A program made the translations under genes and the position numbers. The notes below the pieces were generated by a model that did no database searches, was not told the DNA's origin, and saw only the letters and a program-made list of their open reading frames with translations. A stretch of DNA of 64,000 nucleotides. It comes from Stutzerimonas decontaminans (GTDB lineage: Bacteria > Pseudomonadota > Gammaproteobacteria > Pseudomonadales > Pseudomonadaceae). This document shows positions 24,311 through 34,570 of the stretch, piece after piece; the first letter of the stretch is position 1, and each line of letters begins with the position of its first letter. Where the stretch lies: assembly GCF_000661915.1 (NCBI RefSeq), contig NZ_CP007509.1:4477501-4541500 (forward strand), given 5' to 3'.

Positions 24311-24736
24311 TCAGGCCATTCGATTACGCCACCAGCTCTGCGCCGCCAGGCCGTCCTGAATCTTCTGTTCCTGCTGCGCAAGCAGCTGCTGCCACTGCTG
24401 CATCTTGTCATCGATCATGTGCTCGACCACCTTTTCGCTGCGCATGGCCTGCAGCAACTCACGCTGAATGCGCTCAAGCGCCTGTTCGGCGACTGCCAGT
24501 TCGCGGCGCTGCAGCTCCACCATCTTGTACAGGGTGGCCTTGTAGCGCTGCTGGTTGTCGCGCTGCAGCGGCGTACTCATTGGCACGGAAAATCCGCACA
24601 GGCGGCTGAGGCCGGTGATGTTGTTGCGGTAGCGCTGGCAGAGGCTCTGCTGGTACTGCACGCGACCGAGCATCTGCCGCACGCGGTGGCTGCGCAGGCT
24701 GGCCAGGCGGCCGAGGGTTTCGATCTGCTGTTTCAT
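24311..24736 (-). CDS. fliJ: Flagellar export protein FliJ
   Basis: 141 residues, one long helical coiled-coil protein (MKQQIETLGRLASLRSHRVR, MVELQRRELAVAEQALERIQ, MIDDKMQQWQQLLAQQEQKI). FliJ couples the FliI ATPase to FlhA in the export apparatus. The ATG overlaps the fliI stop as ATGA. It is the last gene of the lafK-fliE-J run; 134 bp then separate it from flgM. Confidence 0.85.
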   Translation of the reverse strand: MKQQIETLGRLASLRSHRVRQMLGRVQYQQSLCQRYRNNITGLSRLCGFSVPMSTPLQRDNQQRYKATLYKMVELQRRELAVAEQALERIQRELLQAMRSEKVVEHMIDDKMQQWQQLLAQQEQKIQDGLAAQSWWRNRMA

Positions 24737-26067
24737 CGCGGCTTCCCGATGATGTTCTGCAAGGTGGCAACGCTGGCTTCCAGCTCGGCGGCTTCGCCCA
24801 CATCCTGGCGTAGGAAACGCTCGATGGTCGGTGCCAGCTGCACCGCACGATCGGTCTTGATGTCGGCACCCGGCGTGTAGCCACCGAGCGGGATCAGCTC
24901 CTTGATCTTCTCGAAGGTGCTGTAGCACTCCTTGAGCTGGCGCGCTGCGCCCAGATGCGCCGGCTGGCCCACCTGACTCATGCAGCGGCTGACCGAGGCG
25001 CAGACGTCGATGGCCGGGTAGTGCCCGGCTTCGGCCAGGCGCCGAGAGAGCACGATGTGGCCGTCGAGAATCGCCCGCGCGCAGTCGACGATGGGGTCCT
25101 GCTGGTCGTCGCCTTCGGCCAGCACCGTATAGATGGCACTGAGGCTGCCATTGTCGCTGGCGCCATTGCCGGCACTTTCCACCAGCTCCGGCAGCATGCC
25201 GAACACCGATGGCGGGTAGCCCTTGGTCGCCGGCGGCTCGCCGAGGGCCAGGGCGATTTCCCGCTGGGCCATGGCGTAGCGGGTCAGCGAGTCGACCAGC
25301 AGCAGCACGTCATGACCCTGGTCGCGGAAATAGGCGGCGATGCTGTGACAGAGCTCGGTGGCTTTCAGCCGCATCAGCGGCGATTCGTTGGCCGGCGCGA
25401 CCACCACCACGGCCTTCTTCAGGCCCTCCTCGCCCAGCGAATGCAGGATGAACTCCTGCACCTCGCGGCCACGCTCGCCAATCAGCCCGACCACCACCAC
25501 GTCGGCCTTGGTCTGCCGCGTGATCATGCCCAGCAGCACGCTCTTGCCGACGCCGGAGCCGGCGAACAGGCCGACGCGCTGGCCCTTGCCCAGGGTGAGG
25601 GTGGCGTTGATCGCGCGCACGCCGACATCCAGCGCATCGCTGACCGGCTTGCGCTTGAGCGGATTGACCGAAGGCAGCTCGGTCGGCAATGGGTCGCGCC
25701 CGCCGAGCTTGCCCAGCTCATCCAGCGGTTCGCCGAGGCCGTTGACCACCCGCCCCAGCCAGGATTCGTCGATATGCAGCTTGGCGTCATCCGGCGCCGG
25801 GAACACCCGCGAACCGGCGGTCAGGCCGACCGGCTTCTTGAACGGCATCAGGTAGGTGATATCGCGGTTGAAGCCCACCACCTGCGCTTCCAGCATGCTG
25901 CCATCGCCCTGCTCGACGTAGCAGCGCTGGCCGGTCATGCGCTGGCAGCCGAGGCTTTCCAGCAGCATGCCGGAGACACGCACCAGCCGCCCGCTGACCT
26001 TGGCCAGCTGCACCTTGTCCAGCGAACGCAGGGCCTCGTCGAGGCGGAAGCTGTCGCGCAGGGCCAT
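24733..26067 (-). CDS. fliI: Flagellum-specific export ATPase FliI
   Basis: 444 residues of the F1-beta-like type III ATPase family. The Walker A motif is GLFAGSGVGKSVLLGM (about residues 160-175). Further signatures are VVVGLIGERGREVQEFI, MRLKATELCHSIAAYFRDQG, DVLLLVDSLTRYAMAQREIA and GEPPATKGYPPSVFGMLPEL. It unfolds and feeds substrates into the FlhA/FlhB gate at the inner-membrane C ring, regulated by FliH. It starts 3 nt after fliH. Confidence 0.97.
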   Translation of the reverse strand: MALRDSFRLDEALRSLDKVQLAKVSGRLVRVSGMLLESLGCQRMTGQRCYVEQGDGSMLEAQVVGFNRDITYLMPFKKPVGLTAGSRVFPAPDDAKLHIDESWLGRVVNGLGEPLDELGKLGGRDPLPTELPSVNPLKRKPVSDALDVGVRAINATLTLGKGQRVGLFAGSGVGKSVLLGMITRQTKADVVVVGLIGERGREVQEFILHSLGEEGLKKAVVVVAPANESPLMRLKATELCHSIAAYFRDQGHDVLLLVDSLTRYAMAQREIALALGEPPATKGYPPSVFGMLPELVESAGNGASDNGSLSAIYTVLAEGDDQQDPIVDCARAILDGHIVLSRRLAEAGHYPAIDVCASVSRCMSQVGQPAHLGAARQLKECYSTFEKIKELIPLGGYTPGADIKTDRAVQLAPTIERFLRQDVGEAAELEASVATLQNIIGKPR

Positions 26068-26070
26068 CGG

Positions 26071-26769
26071 TCAGCCCTGCGCCGTGATGTGTTCGGCAAG
26101 GGTTTCCATGCACGAGTCCAAGCGCTGCTGACAGCCGATATCGGCTTCGGCCTGTGCCGTCATCACGCGGCACTCACCAAGCGCCAGCTTCTCGTCCGGC
26201 ACCAGGCGCCAGGCGGCGGCGCGCTCCGGCGCCAGCTCGCGGATGCGCGCGCACTCTTCCGGATTGAGGTGGATACGCACGTCCTCCTGATCACCCGGCA
26301 TGGCGCTCAGCGCTTCCTCGGCCAGGGTCAGCAATTGCGTCGGATGCAGCGTCAGTTCGCAGCGGATCACCTGCCGCGCGACCTTCTGCACCAGCTCCAG
26401 CAATTCCTCGCGACGTGCCTGCTCGTATTCCTGACGAAAGCCTTCGAATGCCTCGATCAAACGGTCCAGCGGCCGGCCGGCCTCATCGAAGGCGCGACGG
26501 CCTTGATGGCGACCTTCTTCCAGGCCCAGCGCCTTGCCGTCTTCGACACCGCGCTGAAAGCCTTCGCGATGCCCCGCTTCGCGGCCCTGCTCCAAGCCTT
26601 CGCGGTAGCCCTTGTCGATGCCTTCCTGGAAGCCATCGGCCACCGCGCGTTGCAGCGCGGCCGGGTCACCGGCTAAATCAGCCGCAGCCTGCGCCGGGGT
26701 CTTCACCCGTGGCGGAAAGCGGAACGGCCGCCAGCTGCGGTCGGCACCCTTGATCACCTTGACCGTCAT
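26071..26769 (-). CDS. fliH: Flagellar assembly protein FliH
   Basis: 232 residues from ATG 26769 (MTVKVIKGADRSWRPFRFPP), one base after the fliG stop. Its hallmark is a glycine at every fourth residue from 46 to 90 without a break (twelve glycines, GFQEGIDKGYREGLEQGREA and onward), the GxxxG helix repeat known from FliH. The C-terminal half (about 115-232) is the stator-like domain that binds and restrains FliI. The frame is open further upstream, but that part lies within fliG. Confidence 0.93.
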   Translation of the reverse strand: MTVKVIKGADRSWRPFRFPPRVKTPAQAAADLAGDPAALQRAVADGFQEGIDKGYREGLEQGREAGHREGFQRGVEDGKALGLEEGRHQGRRAFDEAGRPLDRLIEAFEGFRQEYEQARREELLELVQKVARQVIRCELTLHPTQLLTLAEEALSAMPGDQEDVRIHLNPEECARIRELAPERAAAWRLVPDEKLALGECRVMTAQAEADIGCQQRLDSCMETLAEHITAQG

Positions 26770-26770
26770 C

Positions 26771-27838
26771 TCATTCCACCGTCTGTTCGCGGAACAGCTG
26801 GACCTGCAGCTCGCCATCGGCGGACATCTCGCGCACCACGGCCATGATGTCCTTGCGCACCTGCTCGACACGGCTCAGCGGCACCGGGCCCTGACGCCGG
26901 TTGATCGACTCCATCTGCTGCGCCTGGCGCTTGGGCATGGCGCCCTGAATGGCCTTGACCAGCTCCGGCTCGGCGCCCTTCAGCGCGACCACCCACTCAT
27001 CCAGCGGGATGACCTCCAACAGGGTTTGCAGCACATCCTGGTTCTGCCGCGAGAGGATGAAGAAGTCATACATCTCATCCTCGATCTTGCCGACCAGCTC
27101 CTCATTGTGCGCGCGCAGCAGCTCGAACATCTGGTCGCGGTTGCCCTTGAAGCGGTTCATGATGTCCGCCGCCTGCTTGACGCCGCGCACCTGCGAGCCC
27201 TGGGTGCTGAGCACCTTGAGGCTGCGGTCGATCAGCTGCTCCAGCTCGGCGATGACATCGCTGTTGACCTCCGAGAGGTTGGCGATGCGATAAAGCAGCT
27301 CGTCCTGACGCTCGGCCGGCATGCACTCGAGCACCTCGGTGGCCATGCCTGGCGGCAGGAAAGCGAGGAACACCGCCTGCATCTGCGCATGCTCCTTGGC
27401 GATCAGCGCGGCGAACTGCTTGGGGTCCAGCCATTCCATCTTGGCCATCTTGGCGCGGATTTCCTCGCCATAGATCGAGTCGAGCAACGAGCGAGTGATG
27501 TCGCCGCCCAGCGCCTTGCCGAGCATGCCCGCCAGGTAGGAACGCGAGGCCCCCTTGATGCTGCTCTGATCCTTGTAGTCGTCGAAGAAGCGGCTGATCA
27601 CATCGGAAACCATCGGCTGCTTGACGTTGGACAGTCGTGCCATCGCCTGGCTGATGCTGATGATCTCCTCGCGGGAGAAGTTGCGCAGGATGCCGGCGGA
27701 AATCTCATCGCCCATGCTCAGCATGAGGATCGCCGCCTGATCCAGCGAGCTGACCGAGCGCAGCTGCACCGGCCGCGGCTTGATCTCGCGGGAGGATGCC
27801 TGGCTGTCTTCAGCCTGCTGGGTTGAGGTCTCTTTCAT
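26771..27838 (-). CDS. fliG: Flagellar motor switch protein FliG
   Basis: 355 residues. It has the N-terminal FliF-binding domain (SLDQAAILMLSMGDEISAGI), the middle domain with EHAQMQAVFLAFLPPGMATE (the EHPQ-like motif) and the C-terminal torque domain with charged helix around DEWVVALKGAEPELVKAIQG. An extra polar N-terminal tail of about 25 residues precedes the core. FliG is the rotor face that LafT pushes against. It overlaps the end of fliF by 29 nt. Confidence 0.96.
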   Translation of the reverse strand: MKETSTQQAEDSQASSREIKPRPVQLRSVSSLDQAAILMLSMGDEISAGILRNFSREEIISISQAMARLSNVKQPMVSDVISRFFDDYKDQSSIKGASRSYLAGMLGKALGGDITRSLLDSIYGEEIRAKMAKMEWLDPKQFAALIAKEHAQMQAVFLAFLPPGMATEVLECMPAERQDELLYRIANLSEVNSDVIAELEQLIDRSLKVLSTQGSQVRGVKQAADIMNRFKGNRDQMFELLRAHNEELVGKIEDEMYDFFILSRQNQDVLQTLLEVIPLDEWVVALKGAEPELVKAIQGAMPKRQAQQMESINRRQGPVPLSRVEQVRKDIMAVVREMSADGELQVQLFREQTVE

Positions 27839-29486
27839 TGCGCCCTATCCAATGCTTGATGACTTCCGAGACACGCTCGGGATCGTTCTTGGCGAGCATC
27901 TGCAAATGCTCGATCTGCAGCTCCAGGCCCGAGCCCGGCGCCGGCAGGCGGATCTCCGAAAGCGGGTTGAGCTCGCCGAAAATATGCGGCCCGTTCGATT
28001 CGCGCGGGCTGGCCAGTGCCGGCCGGGCGTCGCCTTCCAGTGCGGCAGGGGCACTCGGCTCGACCAGACTGCCTTCCAGCCCCTCGCCCTGCGGCAATGC
28101 CGCGACGTTACGCTGGGTCAGGTTGCGTACTGCCGGGCGCACCACGATCAGCAGCAGCAACAAGGCGATCAGCCCGGCGACGCCGACCTTGGCCAGCGCA
28201 TGAATCTGGCTGTTCTCCCACCAGGGCACGACCTGCTCGATCTGCTCGACGGCGGCGAACGGCAACACGCTGAGGCTCAGCAGATCGCCACGTTCCTGCT
28301 TGAAACCGACAGCGTTGCGCACCATCGCCTCCATTTCGGCACGAGCCTCGTCGGTCCAGCCACCCTCTGGTGCGGCCGCAGCATTGAGCACCACCGCCAC
28401 GCTCTGCTGGCGCAATGCGAAGCCGGCATGTTTGACGTGCACCACGCTCTGGTCGTAGTCCAGCTGGCGCGTCGATTCCTCGCGCAGCGAGGTAGCACCC
28501 TTGGTTTCCGCCTTGGCCGGGGCAGGTTCTTCACCTTCCTTCGGTGGCGCCACGGGGCGGTTGGCCAGCGAACCGGGAATGCCCAGAGCAAGCTGATCGA
28601 GTGCGCTCTCGTTGCGCAGCACCTCGTTGCGCAGGCGCGGCGTGTCGCCGTAGGACTGGAAGGTCTCTTCCTTCTGGCTGAAGTCGATATCGGCGGCGAC
28701 GCTGATGCGGTAGTTGCCCAGGCCCAGCACCGGCGCCAGCACCTGCTCGATATTGGCGACCGCCTTCTGCTGATAGTCCGCCACCGCCTGCCAGTTCTGC
28801 GCCGGCCCGCCGCCGACGTTGAGCCCGCGCGAAAGCAGCGCGCCGTACTGGTCGACCACACCGACATCCTCAGGCTTGAGGTTGGGCACGCTGTTGGCGA
28901 CCAGATTGATGATGGCGCCGACCTGATCGTGGGCTAACGTGTAGCCCGGTTCCAGCTGCAGCATCACCGAGGCCTTGCTCGGGGCGCGCTTGCTGACCAC
29001 GAAGGAGCTGTTCTCCTCCTGCGCCAGATGCACCCGGGCATGCTGCACGCCCTTGAGCGCCATCACGGTGCGCGCCAGCTCGCCTTCCAGACTGCGCTTG
29101 AGGCGCACGTCCTGAACGAACTGGCTGGTGCCCAGCGGCTCTTCCTTGTCGAACAGCTCGTAGCCGGCCGGCTGCGCCACCTTCACGCCCTTGGCGTTGA
29201 GCAGCAGCCGCGCCTGCGCCAGCTGATCCTCGCGCACCAGGATCTGCCCGCTCTGCGGATGGATGCGGTACTGCAGCGCTTCGCCGTCGAGCACCTGCAT
29301 CACCTCGGCGGCCGGGAACGATTCGCCGGCACCGTGCAGCGGGCGGAACGAGCCATTGTCGCGCCATAGATAGAAGGCCACGGCCACAGCCAACGCCGCG
29401 GCGATCACCGCCATGCCGGCCAGCGTCACCCGCGGATCGAGTTGCAGCCCACCTGCGGGCAACCTGGATTTGAGTTTCTGCAGCAC
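27810..29486 (-). CDS. fliF: MS-ring protein FliF
   Basis: 558 residues. Two transmembrane segments flank a periplasmic region: one near the N-terminus (VTLAGMAVIAAALAVAVAFYLW) and one near residue 440 (ALAKVGVAGLIALLLLLIVVRPAV). Ring-building motifs between include AEVMQVLDGEALQYRIHPQS and RLKRSLEGELARTVMALKGV, QHARVHLAQ. The C-terminal tail (IFGELNPLSEIRL and end) binds FliG. FliF is the inner-membrane platform on which rod, C ring and export gate assemble. Confidence 0.96.
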   Translation of the reverse strand: MLQKLKSRLPAGGLQLDPRVTLAGMAVIAAALAVAVAFYLWRDNGSFRPLHGAGESFPAAEVMQVLDGEALQYRIHPQSGQILVREDQLAQARLLLNAKGVKVAQPAGYELFDKEEPLGTSQFVQDVRLKRSLEGELARTVMALKGVQHARVHLAQEENSSFVVSKRAPSKASVMLQLEPGYTLAHDQVGAIINLVANSVPNLKPEDVGVVDQYGALLSRGLNVGGGPAQNWQAVADYQQKAVANIEQVLAPVLGLGNYRISVAADIDFSQKEETFQSYGDTPRLRNEVLRNESALDQLALGIPGSLANRPVAPPKEGEEPAPAKAETKGATSLREESTRQLDYDQSVVHVKHAGFALRQQSVAVVLNAAAAPEGGWTDEARAEMEAMVRNAVGFKQERGDLLSLSVLPFAAVEQIEQVVPWWENSQIHALAKVGVAGLIALLLLLIVVRPAVRNLTQRNVAALPQGEGLEGSLVEPSAPAALEGDARPALASPRESNGPHIFGELNPLSEIRLPAPGSGLELQIEHLQMLAKNDPERVSEVIKHWIGRNERDLNPAG

Positions 29487-29506
29487 GTTTTAGCTCTCTG
29501 GGCCGA

Positions 29507-29827
29507 TTACAGCGGCATTCGCATGACGTCGTCGAACGCCGTCGTCAGTTTGTTGCGCACCTGCAGCAGGGCGGAGAACGACACGCTGGCCTTCTGGCTG
29601 TCGATCATCGCGCCGACCAGGTCGTCGCTCTTGCCGCTGTCGACCGCCGCCATCGCCGCGCTGGCCTGGTGCTGCTCGGCATCCACCGAACGCAGCGCCG
29701 CCTCGAACGAGCCGCTGATGGCATTGGCCGCCATGCTCGACGGACGGATTGGCTGCCCTTCGGCGGCACCGGCCAGTTGTTGCATGCGGCCCAGCAGATC
29801 CTGCTGCACCTGAGTAATGGAACTCAT
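29507..29827 (-). CDS. fliE: Rod-MS ring junction protein FliE
   Basis: 106 residues from ATG 29827. The C-terminal part has the FliE pattern (AEQHQASAAMAAVDSGKSDD, LVGAMIDSQKASVSFSALLQ, VRNKLTTAFDDVMRMPL). FliE joins the MS ring to the rod. The frame extends upstream into lafK but without similarity. It lies 20 nt after lafK and 20 nt before fliF, so all are probably one transcript. Confidence 0.95.
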   Translation of the reverse strand: MSSITQVQQDLLGRMQQLAGAAEGQPIRPSSMAANAISGSFEAALRSVDAEQHQASAAMAAVDSGKSDDLVGAMIDSQKASVSFSALLQVRNKLTTAFDDVMRMPL

Positions 29828-29847
29828 GGTTGCTCTCCCCCGATCAT

Positions 29848-31230
<1,383 letters not shown>

Positions 31231-31663
31231 TGCCTGACTGACACTTTTCAATGTGACCACCTTGCCCTTCTGGTATTGCCTTGCCGAGACACAGCACGAC
31301 GCCAAAAAAAGCGGAAGAAAAAAGATTTAATTTTCCGGAAGTGACGGCCGTCTTCTGCAAGGCAACTTCGCCATCCAAGCGATTTTCCCAACGGCACTTC
31401 CCGGACAAGTGCGCGCACGCTATCAGGACGCCGGATCAACGCCCCAATCAGTTCTGCTTAATTGAAATCAACGAATGCCTGATGGGCTCAAAAAAGCTCA
31501 TTTGATATCTCTTGATTTAACCCCCTCACGCGCCCAGGCCTAGGATGGCGGCACGCTAGAGCCGTGCCCGGGAAAACACCCGTGCCTGCCAGCCAATCAT
31601 CTGCATGCACGGCCAGCGGCAACGCCACCGTGTTCACCGACCCCAGGAAATACAGTTCACAAC
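31231..31663. other. Divergent lafK-fliM control region
   Basis: A 433-bp gene-free region. It is AT-rich around 31305-31335 and 31450-31520. Two GGAAG elements, GCGGAAG at 31311-31317 and CCGGAAG at 31335-31341, resemble the core repeated upstream of flgB and lafB. TGGGCTCAAAAAAGCT at 31483-31498 keeps the GG-N10-GC spacing of a sigma 54 promoter toward fliM but has AAGC in place of TTGC. A small dyad GGCACG/CGTGCC lies at 31550-31568. No clear lafK promoter was found. Confidence 0.45.
31483..31498 (+). promoter_or_regulatory. Weak sigma 54-like site toward fliM
   Basis: The site TGG-GCTC-AAAA-AA-GC-T has the invariant GG and GC at the right distance and a T before GG. The four positions after GG and the TT before GC do not match. 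GCGGAAG-like motifs lie about 140-170 bp upstream. It is listed because fliM is expected to be LafK-dependent; the leader would be about 155 nt. Confidence 0.25.
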
Positions 31664-32503
31664 ATGACTGGCAATTCAAAAGTCCACCATGGCGTGCCCG
31701 CCCAAAGCCTGACTGTATTGAAACCGCAGAAGCTGGGACGGCATCACCACAAGATTCCGCAGTACATCAAGGAAAGCACCAACAAGAACCCGCGCCTGAT
31801 TGGCGATTACTTCCTGCGTAACTATCGGATCAATCTCGAACTGAACAGGATCGATGTTCAGGAAGAACGCAGCGAAGAGCCGGACTGCATTTATCGCTCG
31901 GCCATGGGCAAAGTTGGTTTTTCAATTGATCGCGCACTGCTTACAGAAGCCCTGGAGTGTTATTACGGCGGCACGGTAGTCGCCAGCCAGGACACGCCAC
32001 CGATCAGTACGTCCGAGCAACGGATGCGCAATCGTCTGGGCATGGACATCACCGATATATTTGCGCGCTCGATATTGTCCGGCGAGACGTTCGGCAAGCT
32101 CGACAGCTATCGCAACGACTACGAGGAAGCCAGCTGGGAGTATGTCGCCGAGTACGAGTACATCAGCCATATCACCGGCAGTCGCTCCTCGATCTACATC
32201 TATCTGGATACCGATCTGGTCGACGAGCTGACCAGCCGCCTCGCCGGCCCGGCTCCGGCGCGCTTGCCGGGCAATCCCATCGATCACATCAAGCACCTGC
32301 CGGTGCGCCTCGATTGCGTGGTCGCGTCGGCGCAGATGCCGCTGGCGCAGGTACTCGCGCTGCAGCTCGACGACATCCTGATGCTGCGCCCGCTGGACCG
32401 CTACGAAGTGCGCATCAACCAGCAGAAGCTCTATCGCGGCACCATCTTCGAAGAGGACGGGGCCCTGTTCCTTACTTCACTTGAAAGCGTGAACACCCAA
32501 TGA
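31664..32503 (+). CDS. fliM: Flagellar motor switch protein FliM, lateral type
   Basis: 279 residues, about 40-50 shorter than usual FliM. The middle CheC-like domain (about 40-195) includes NPRLIGDYFLRNYRINLELN, SISTSEQRMRNRLGMD-like and the C-terminal SpoA domain (about 205-275) includes RLDCVVASAQMPLAQVLALQ, LDDILMLRPLDRYEVRINQQ. The N-terminus is MTGNSKVHHGVPAQSLTVLK, with none of the LSQxEIDALL motif by which CheY-phosphate binds ordinary FliM. It builds the C ring with FliG and FliN. The Shine-Dalgarno (AGGAAA) is distant, so the exact start is less sure. Confidence 0.9.
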   Translation: MTGNSKVHHGVPAQSLTVLKPQKLGRHHHKIPQYIKESTNKNPRLIGDYFLRNYRINLELNRIDVQEERSEEPDCIYRSAMGKVGFSIDRALLTEALECYYGGTVVASQDTPPISTSEQRMRNRLGMDITDIFARSILSGETFGKLDSYRNDYEEASWEYVAEYEYISHITGSRSSIYIYLDTDLVDELTSRLAGPAPARLPGNPIDHIKHLPVRLDCVVASAQMPLAQVLALQLDDILMLRPLDRYEVRINQQKLYRGTIFEEDGALFLTSLESVNTQ

Positions 32504-32871
32504 ACGGCCATCTTTCCGACAACGAATTCGAAAACCTCATCAACGAAGGCGACCTCAGCCTGGATGCGGTCGACGCTCCGGCGCTCGAGGCTCCGGCCGC
32601 CGCACCTGCACCGCGCCAGGATCTGAGCTTCTTCGGCAAGATTCCGGTGAACGTCACCCTTGAGGTTGCCTCCGCGGAGATCTCCCTCAAGGAGCTGATG
32701 GATTGCGATACCAGCAGCGTCATCATGCTCGACAAACTGGCTGGCGAACCCCTGGACGTGAAGGTCAACGGCACCCTCTTCGCCAAGGCCGAGGTGGTGG
32801 TGATGAACGGCAACTACGGCCTGCGCATCGTCGAACTGTCCGGCACCAGCCTGGACGCCTTCACGCCATGA
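32500..32871 (+). CDS. fliN: Flagellar motor switch protein FliN
   Basis: 123 residues. An acidic, Ala/Pro-rich N-terminus (1-45) precedes the SpoA domain (KIPVNVTLEVASAEISLKEL, LAGEPLDVKVNGTLFAKAEV, VVMNGNYGLRIVEL), the FliN signature. FliN forms the base of the C ring and docks FliH. The ATG overlaps the fliM stop by 4 nt. Confidence 0.96.
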   Translation: MNGHLSDNEFENLINEGDLSLDAVDAPALEAPAAAPAPRQDLSFFGKIPVNVTLEVASAEISLKELMDCDTSSVIMLDKLAGEPLDVKVNGTLFAKAEVVVMNGNYGLRIVELSGTSLDAFTP

Positions 32872-33623
32872 ACCTGCGTCGCGGCCTGAGCCTGTTCGGC
32901 CTGCTGCTGATCGGGCTGATGCCTCTGGCAGCCCAGGCCGCTGGCGGTGAGATCACCCTGTTCAACCTGAACGATACCGAGAACGGGCAGGAATTCTCGG
33001 TGAAGCTGCAGATCCTCATCATCATGACCCTGCTCGGCTTCCTGCCGGCGATGCTGATGATGATGACGTGCTTCACCCGCTTCATCATCGTGCTGGCCAT
33101 CCTGCGCCAGGCCATCGGCCTGCAGCAGAGCCCGCCGAACCAGGTGCTGATTGGCATCGCCCTGATCGTCACCCTGCTGGTGATGCGCCCGGTCTGGCAG
33201 GACATCCACAGCCAGGCCTACGAGCCATTCCAGAACGACGAAATCACCCTCGAACAGGCGCTGGACTCGGCCAAGGGCAGCCTGGCCGGCTTCATGCTCG
33301 CGCAGACCAACAAGAACTCCCTGGAAACCATGGTGGCCCTGGCCGGCGAGGAACTGCCGGAAAACCTCGACGAGCTGGACTTCTCGCTATTGCTGCCGGC
33401 GTTCGTGCTGAGCGAGCTGAAGACTGCATTTCAGCTGGGCTTCATGATCTTCGTGCCGTTTCTGGTGATCGACCTGGTGGTGGCCAGCGTGCTGATGGCG
33501 ATGGGCATGATGATGCTCTCGCCGATGATGATTTCGCTGCCGTTCAAGCTGATGGTGTTCGTGCTGGTTGACGGCTGGGCGCTGTTGATGGGGACGTTGA
33601 CCACCAGTATTCAGCCGTTTTAG
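32868..33623 (+). CDS. fliP: Flagellar export gate protein FliP
   Basis: 251 residues from ATG 32868, overlapping the fliN stop as ATGA. It has a cleavable signal (MNLRRGLSLFGLLLIGLMPL, AAQA near residue 24), then FliP membrane segments with conserved MMTCFTRFIIVLAILRQAIG, LQQSPPNQVLIGIALIVTLL, LPAFVLSELKTAFQLGFMIF and DLVVASVLMAMGMMMLSP. FliP forms the core of the export gate with FliQ and FliR. No fliO lies between fliN and fliP. A 947-bp insertion follows. Confidence 0.97.
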   Translation: MNLRRGLSLFGLLLIGLMPLAAQAAGGEITLFNLNDTENGQEFSVKLQILIIMTLLGFLPAMLMMMTCFTRFIIVLAILRQAIGLQQSPPNQVLIGIALIVTLLVMRPVWQDIHSQAYEPFQNDEITLEQALDSAKGSLAGFMLAQTNKNSLETMVALAGEELPENLDELDFSLLLPAFVLSELKTAFQLGFMIFVPFLVIDLVVASVLMAMGMMMLSPMMISLPFKLMVFVLVDGWALLMGTLTTSIQPF

Positions 33624-34570
33624 GTGACGGGGATGAAAGCGTTGGCCGGGTGGTGGGGCTTGGGGAATGGGGAGGCAGTGTGCTTTGGCCGCGAAGCTTT
33701 GCCTTTGCCGGCTCTGACATCGGTATTCGGCGCCACGCTTTCCTCGGCTGGAACTACAGGTTGCGCCTTGCACGGCGCGTCACTTTTTCTTGTCTGGCCA
33801 AGAAAAAGTAACCAAAAAGAAGGCCACCCCTACATCCGGGTTTTGCTGAGCAAAACTTCCCTCGCTTCGGCGCTGCTCCGGGGGTCGTCGCGAAGGGCCA
33901 TCCCTGACCCATCGCTCCTCGCTCGGCATCCATGCCTCGCGACCCCCTACGCAACGCCTACGCTCGGCCTCCTGAAGGGGATTAAGGACCGAGGTGCCTG
34001 GAAGTGTCCAAGCAACGAACGCAAAAAATCGCTTCGCTTGTTCCTACGCGCACGGCCTGCCAGGCGCCACCAGGATCGTAGGGTGGGTAACGCGAAGCTT
34101 ACCCACCGATATTCAAAGGCAAATTTCGATACCGATTGCCGCGCCGATTGCGGTGGAAAATGCTTCGCAGTTTTCCACCCTACGGAGCCTGCCTGCGGCC
34201 AAAGCTGCTTTTGCATCGCACGGCCTGACAGGCGACACCAGACGCCCCTTTCAGTAGGCCGAATGGAATCCGCGTGGAGGGGAGCGAGCGGCATGGATGC
34301 CGCGAGAGGCGTAAAGGGCCATGGATGGCCCTTGTACGCCGGCCCCCGGAGCGTGGATGGAATGAGGGAAGTCGAGCGCAGCGAGACCCGGATGGAGGGG
34401 CAATACTTTTTGGTTCCTTTTGGGGCGACTGCCAAAAGGGACTCGCCCAGCAGGGCGAAACCAATGCGCCTGCCAACTAGGCCAATAGGGCTCACTCAGC
34501 GAACCCAAAGCCCAAACGCTTTGCACGCCGCAACGCCAAGCGGCGCGCAAACCACCTTCCAGGTGCCCCA
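33624..34570. repeat. Composite extragenic repeat insertion between fliP and fliQ
   Basis: The 947 bp hold no supportable gene. Two diverged inverted arms lie at about 33780-33981 and 34243-34445. They share, read inward, AACCAAAAAG, CATCCGGGT, CGCTCCGGGGG, AAGGGCCATCC, GGCATCCATGCC and CGGCCTnCTGAAnGGG. Between the arms, a 23-bp direct repeat with two mismatches (34051-34073 and 34219-34241, CACGGCCTGnCAGGCGnCAC) brackets two hairpins at 34082-34107 and 34152-34179. The outer ends carry further palindromes (ACTTTTTCTTG/CAAGAAAAAGT at 33782-33809). This looks like a nested, non-coding mobile repeat that landed in the operon. fliQ has its own AGGTG Shine-Dalgarno just after it. Confidence 0.75.
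34082..34179. repeat. Double-hairpin module, copy 1
   Basis: The first hairpin is GGTGGGTAA/TTACCCACC (34082-34107). The second is GGTGGAAAA-TGCTTCGCAG-TTTTCCACC (34152-34179). The first is flanked on its left by GTAG, and CCTACG follows the second. Both hairpins recur, in the other order, at 42208-42283. This points to a dispersed extragenic family. Confidence 0.7.

Noticed and set aside
31385..31420. Other GG-N10-GC sites (CCGGACAAGTGCGCGCAC near 31401) before fliM
   Set aside because: Only the invariant dinucleotides match; all other sigma 54 positions fail.
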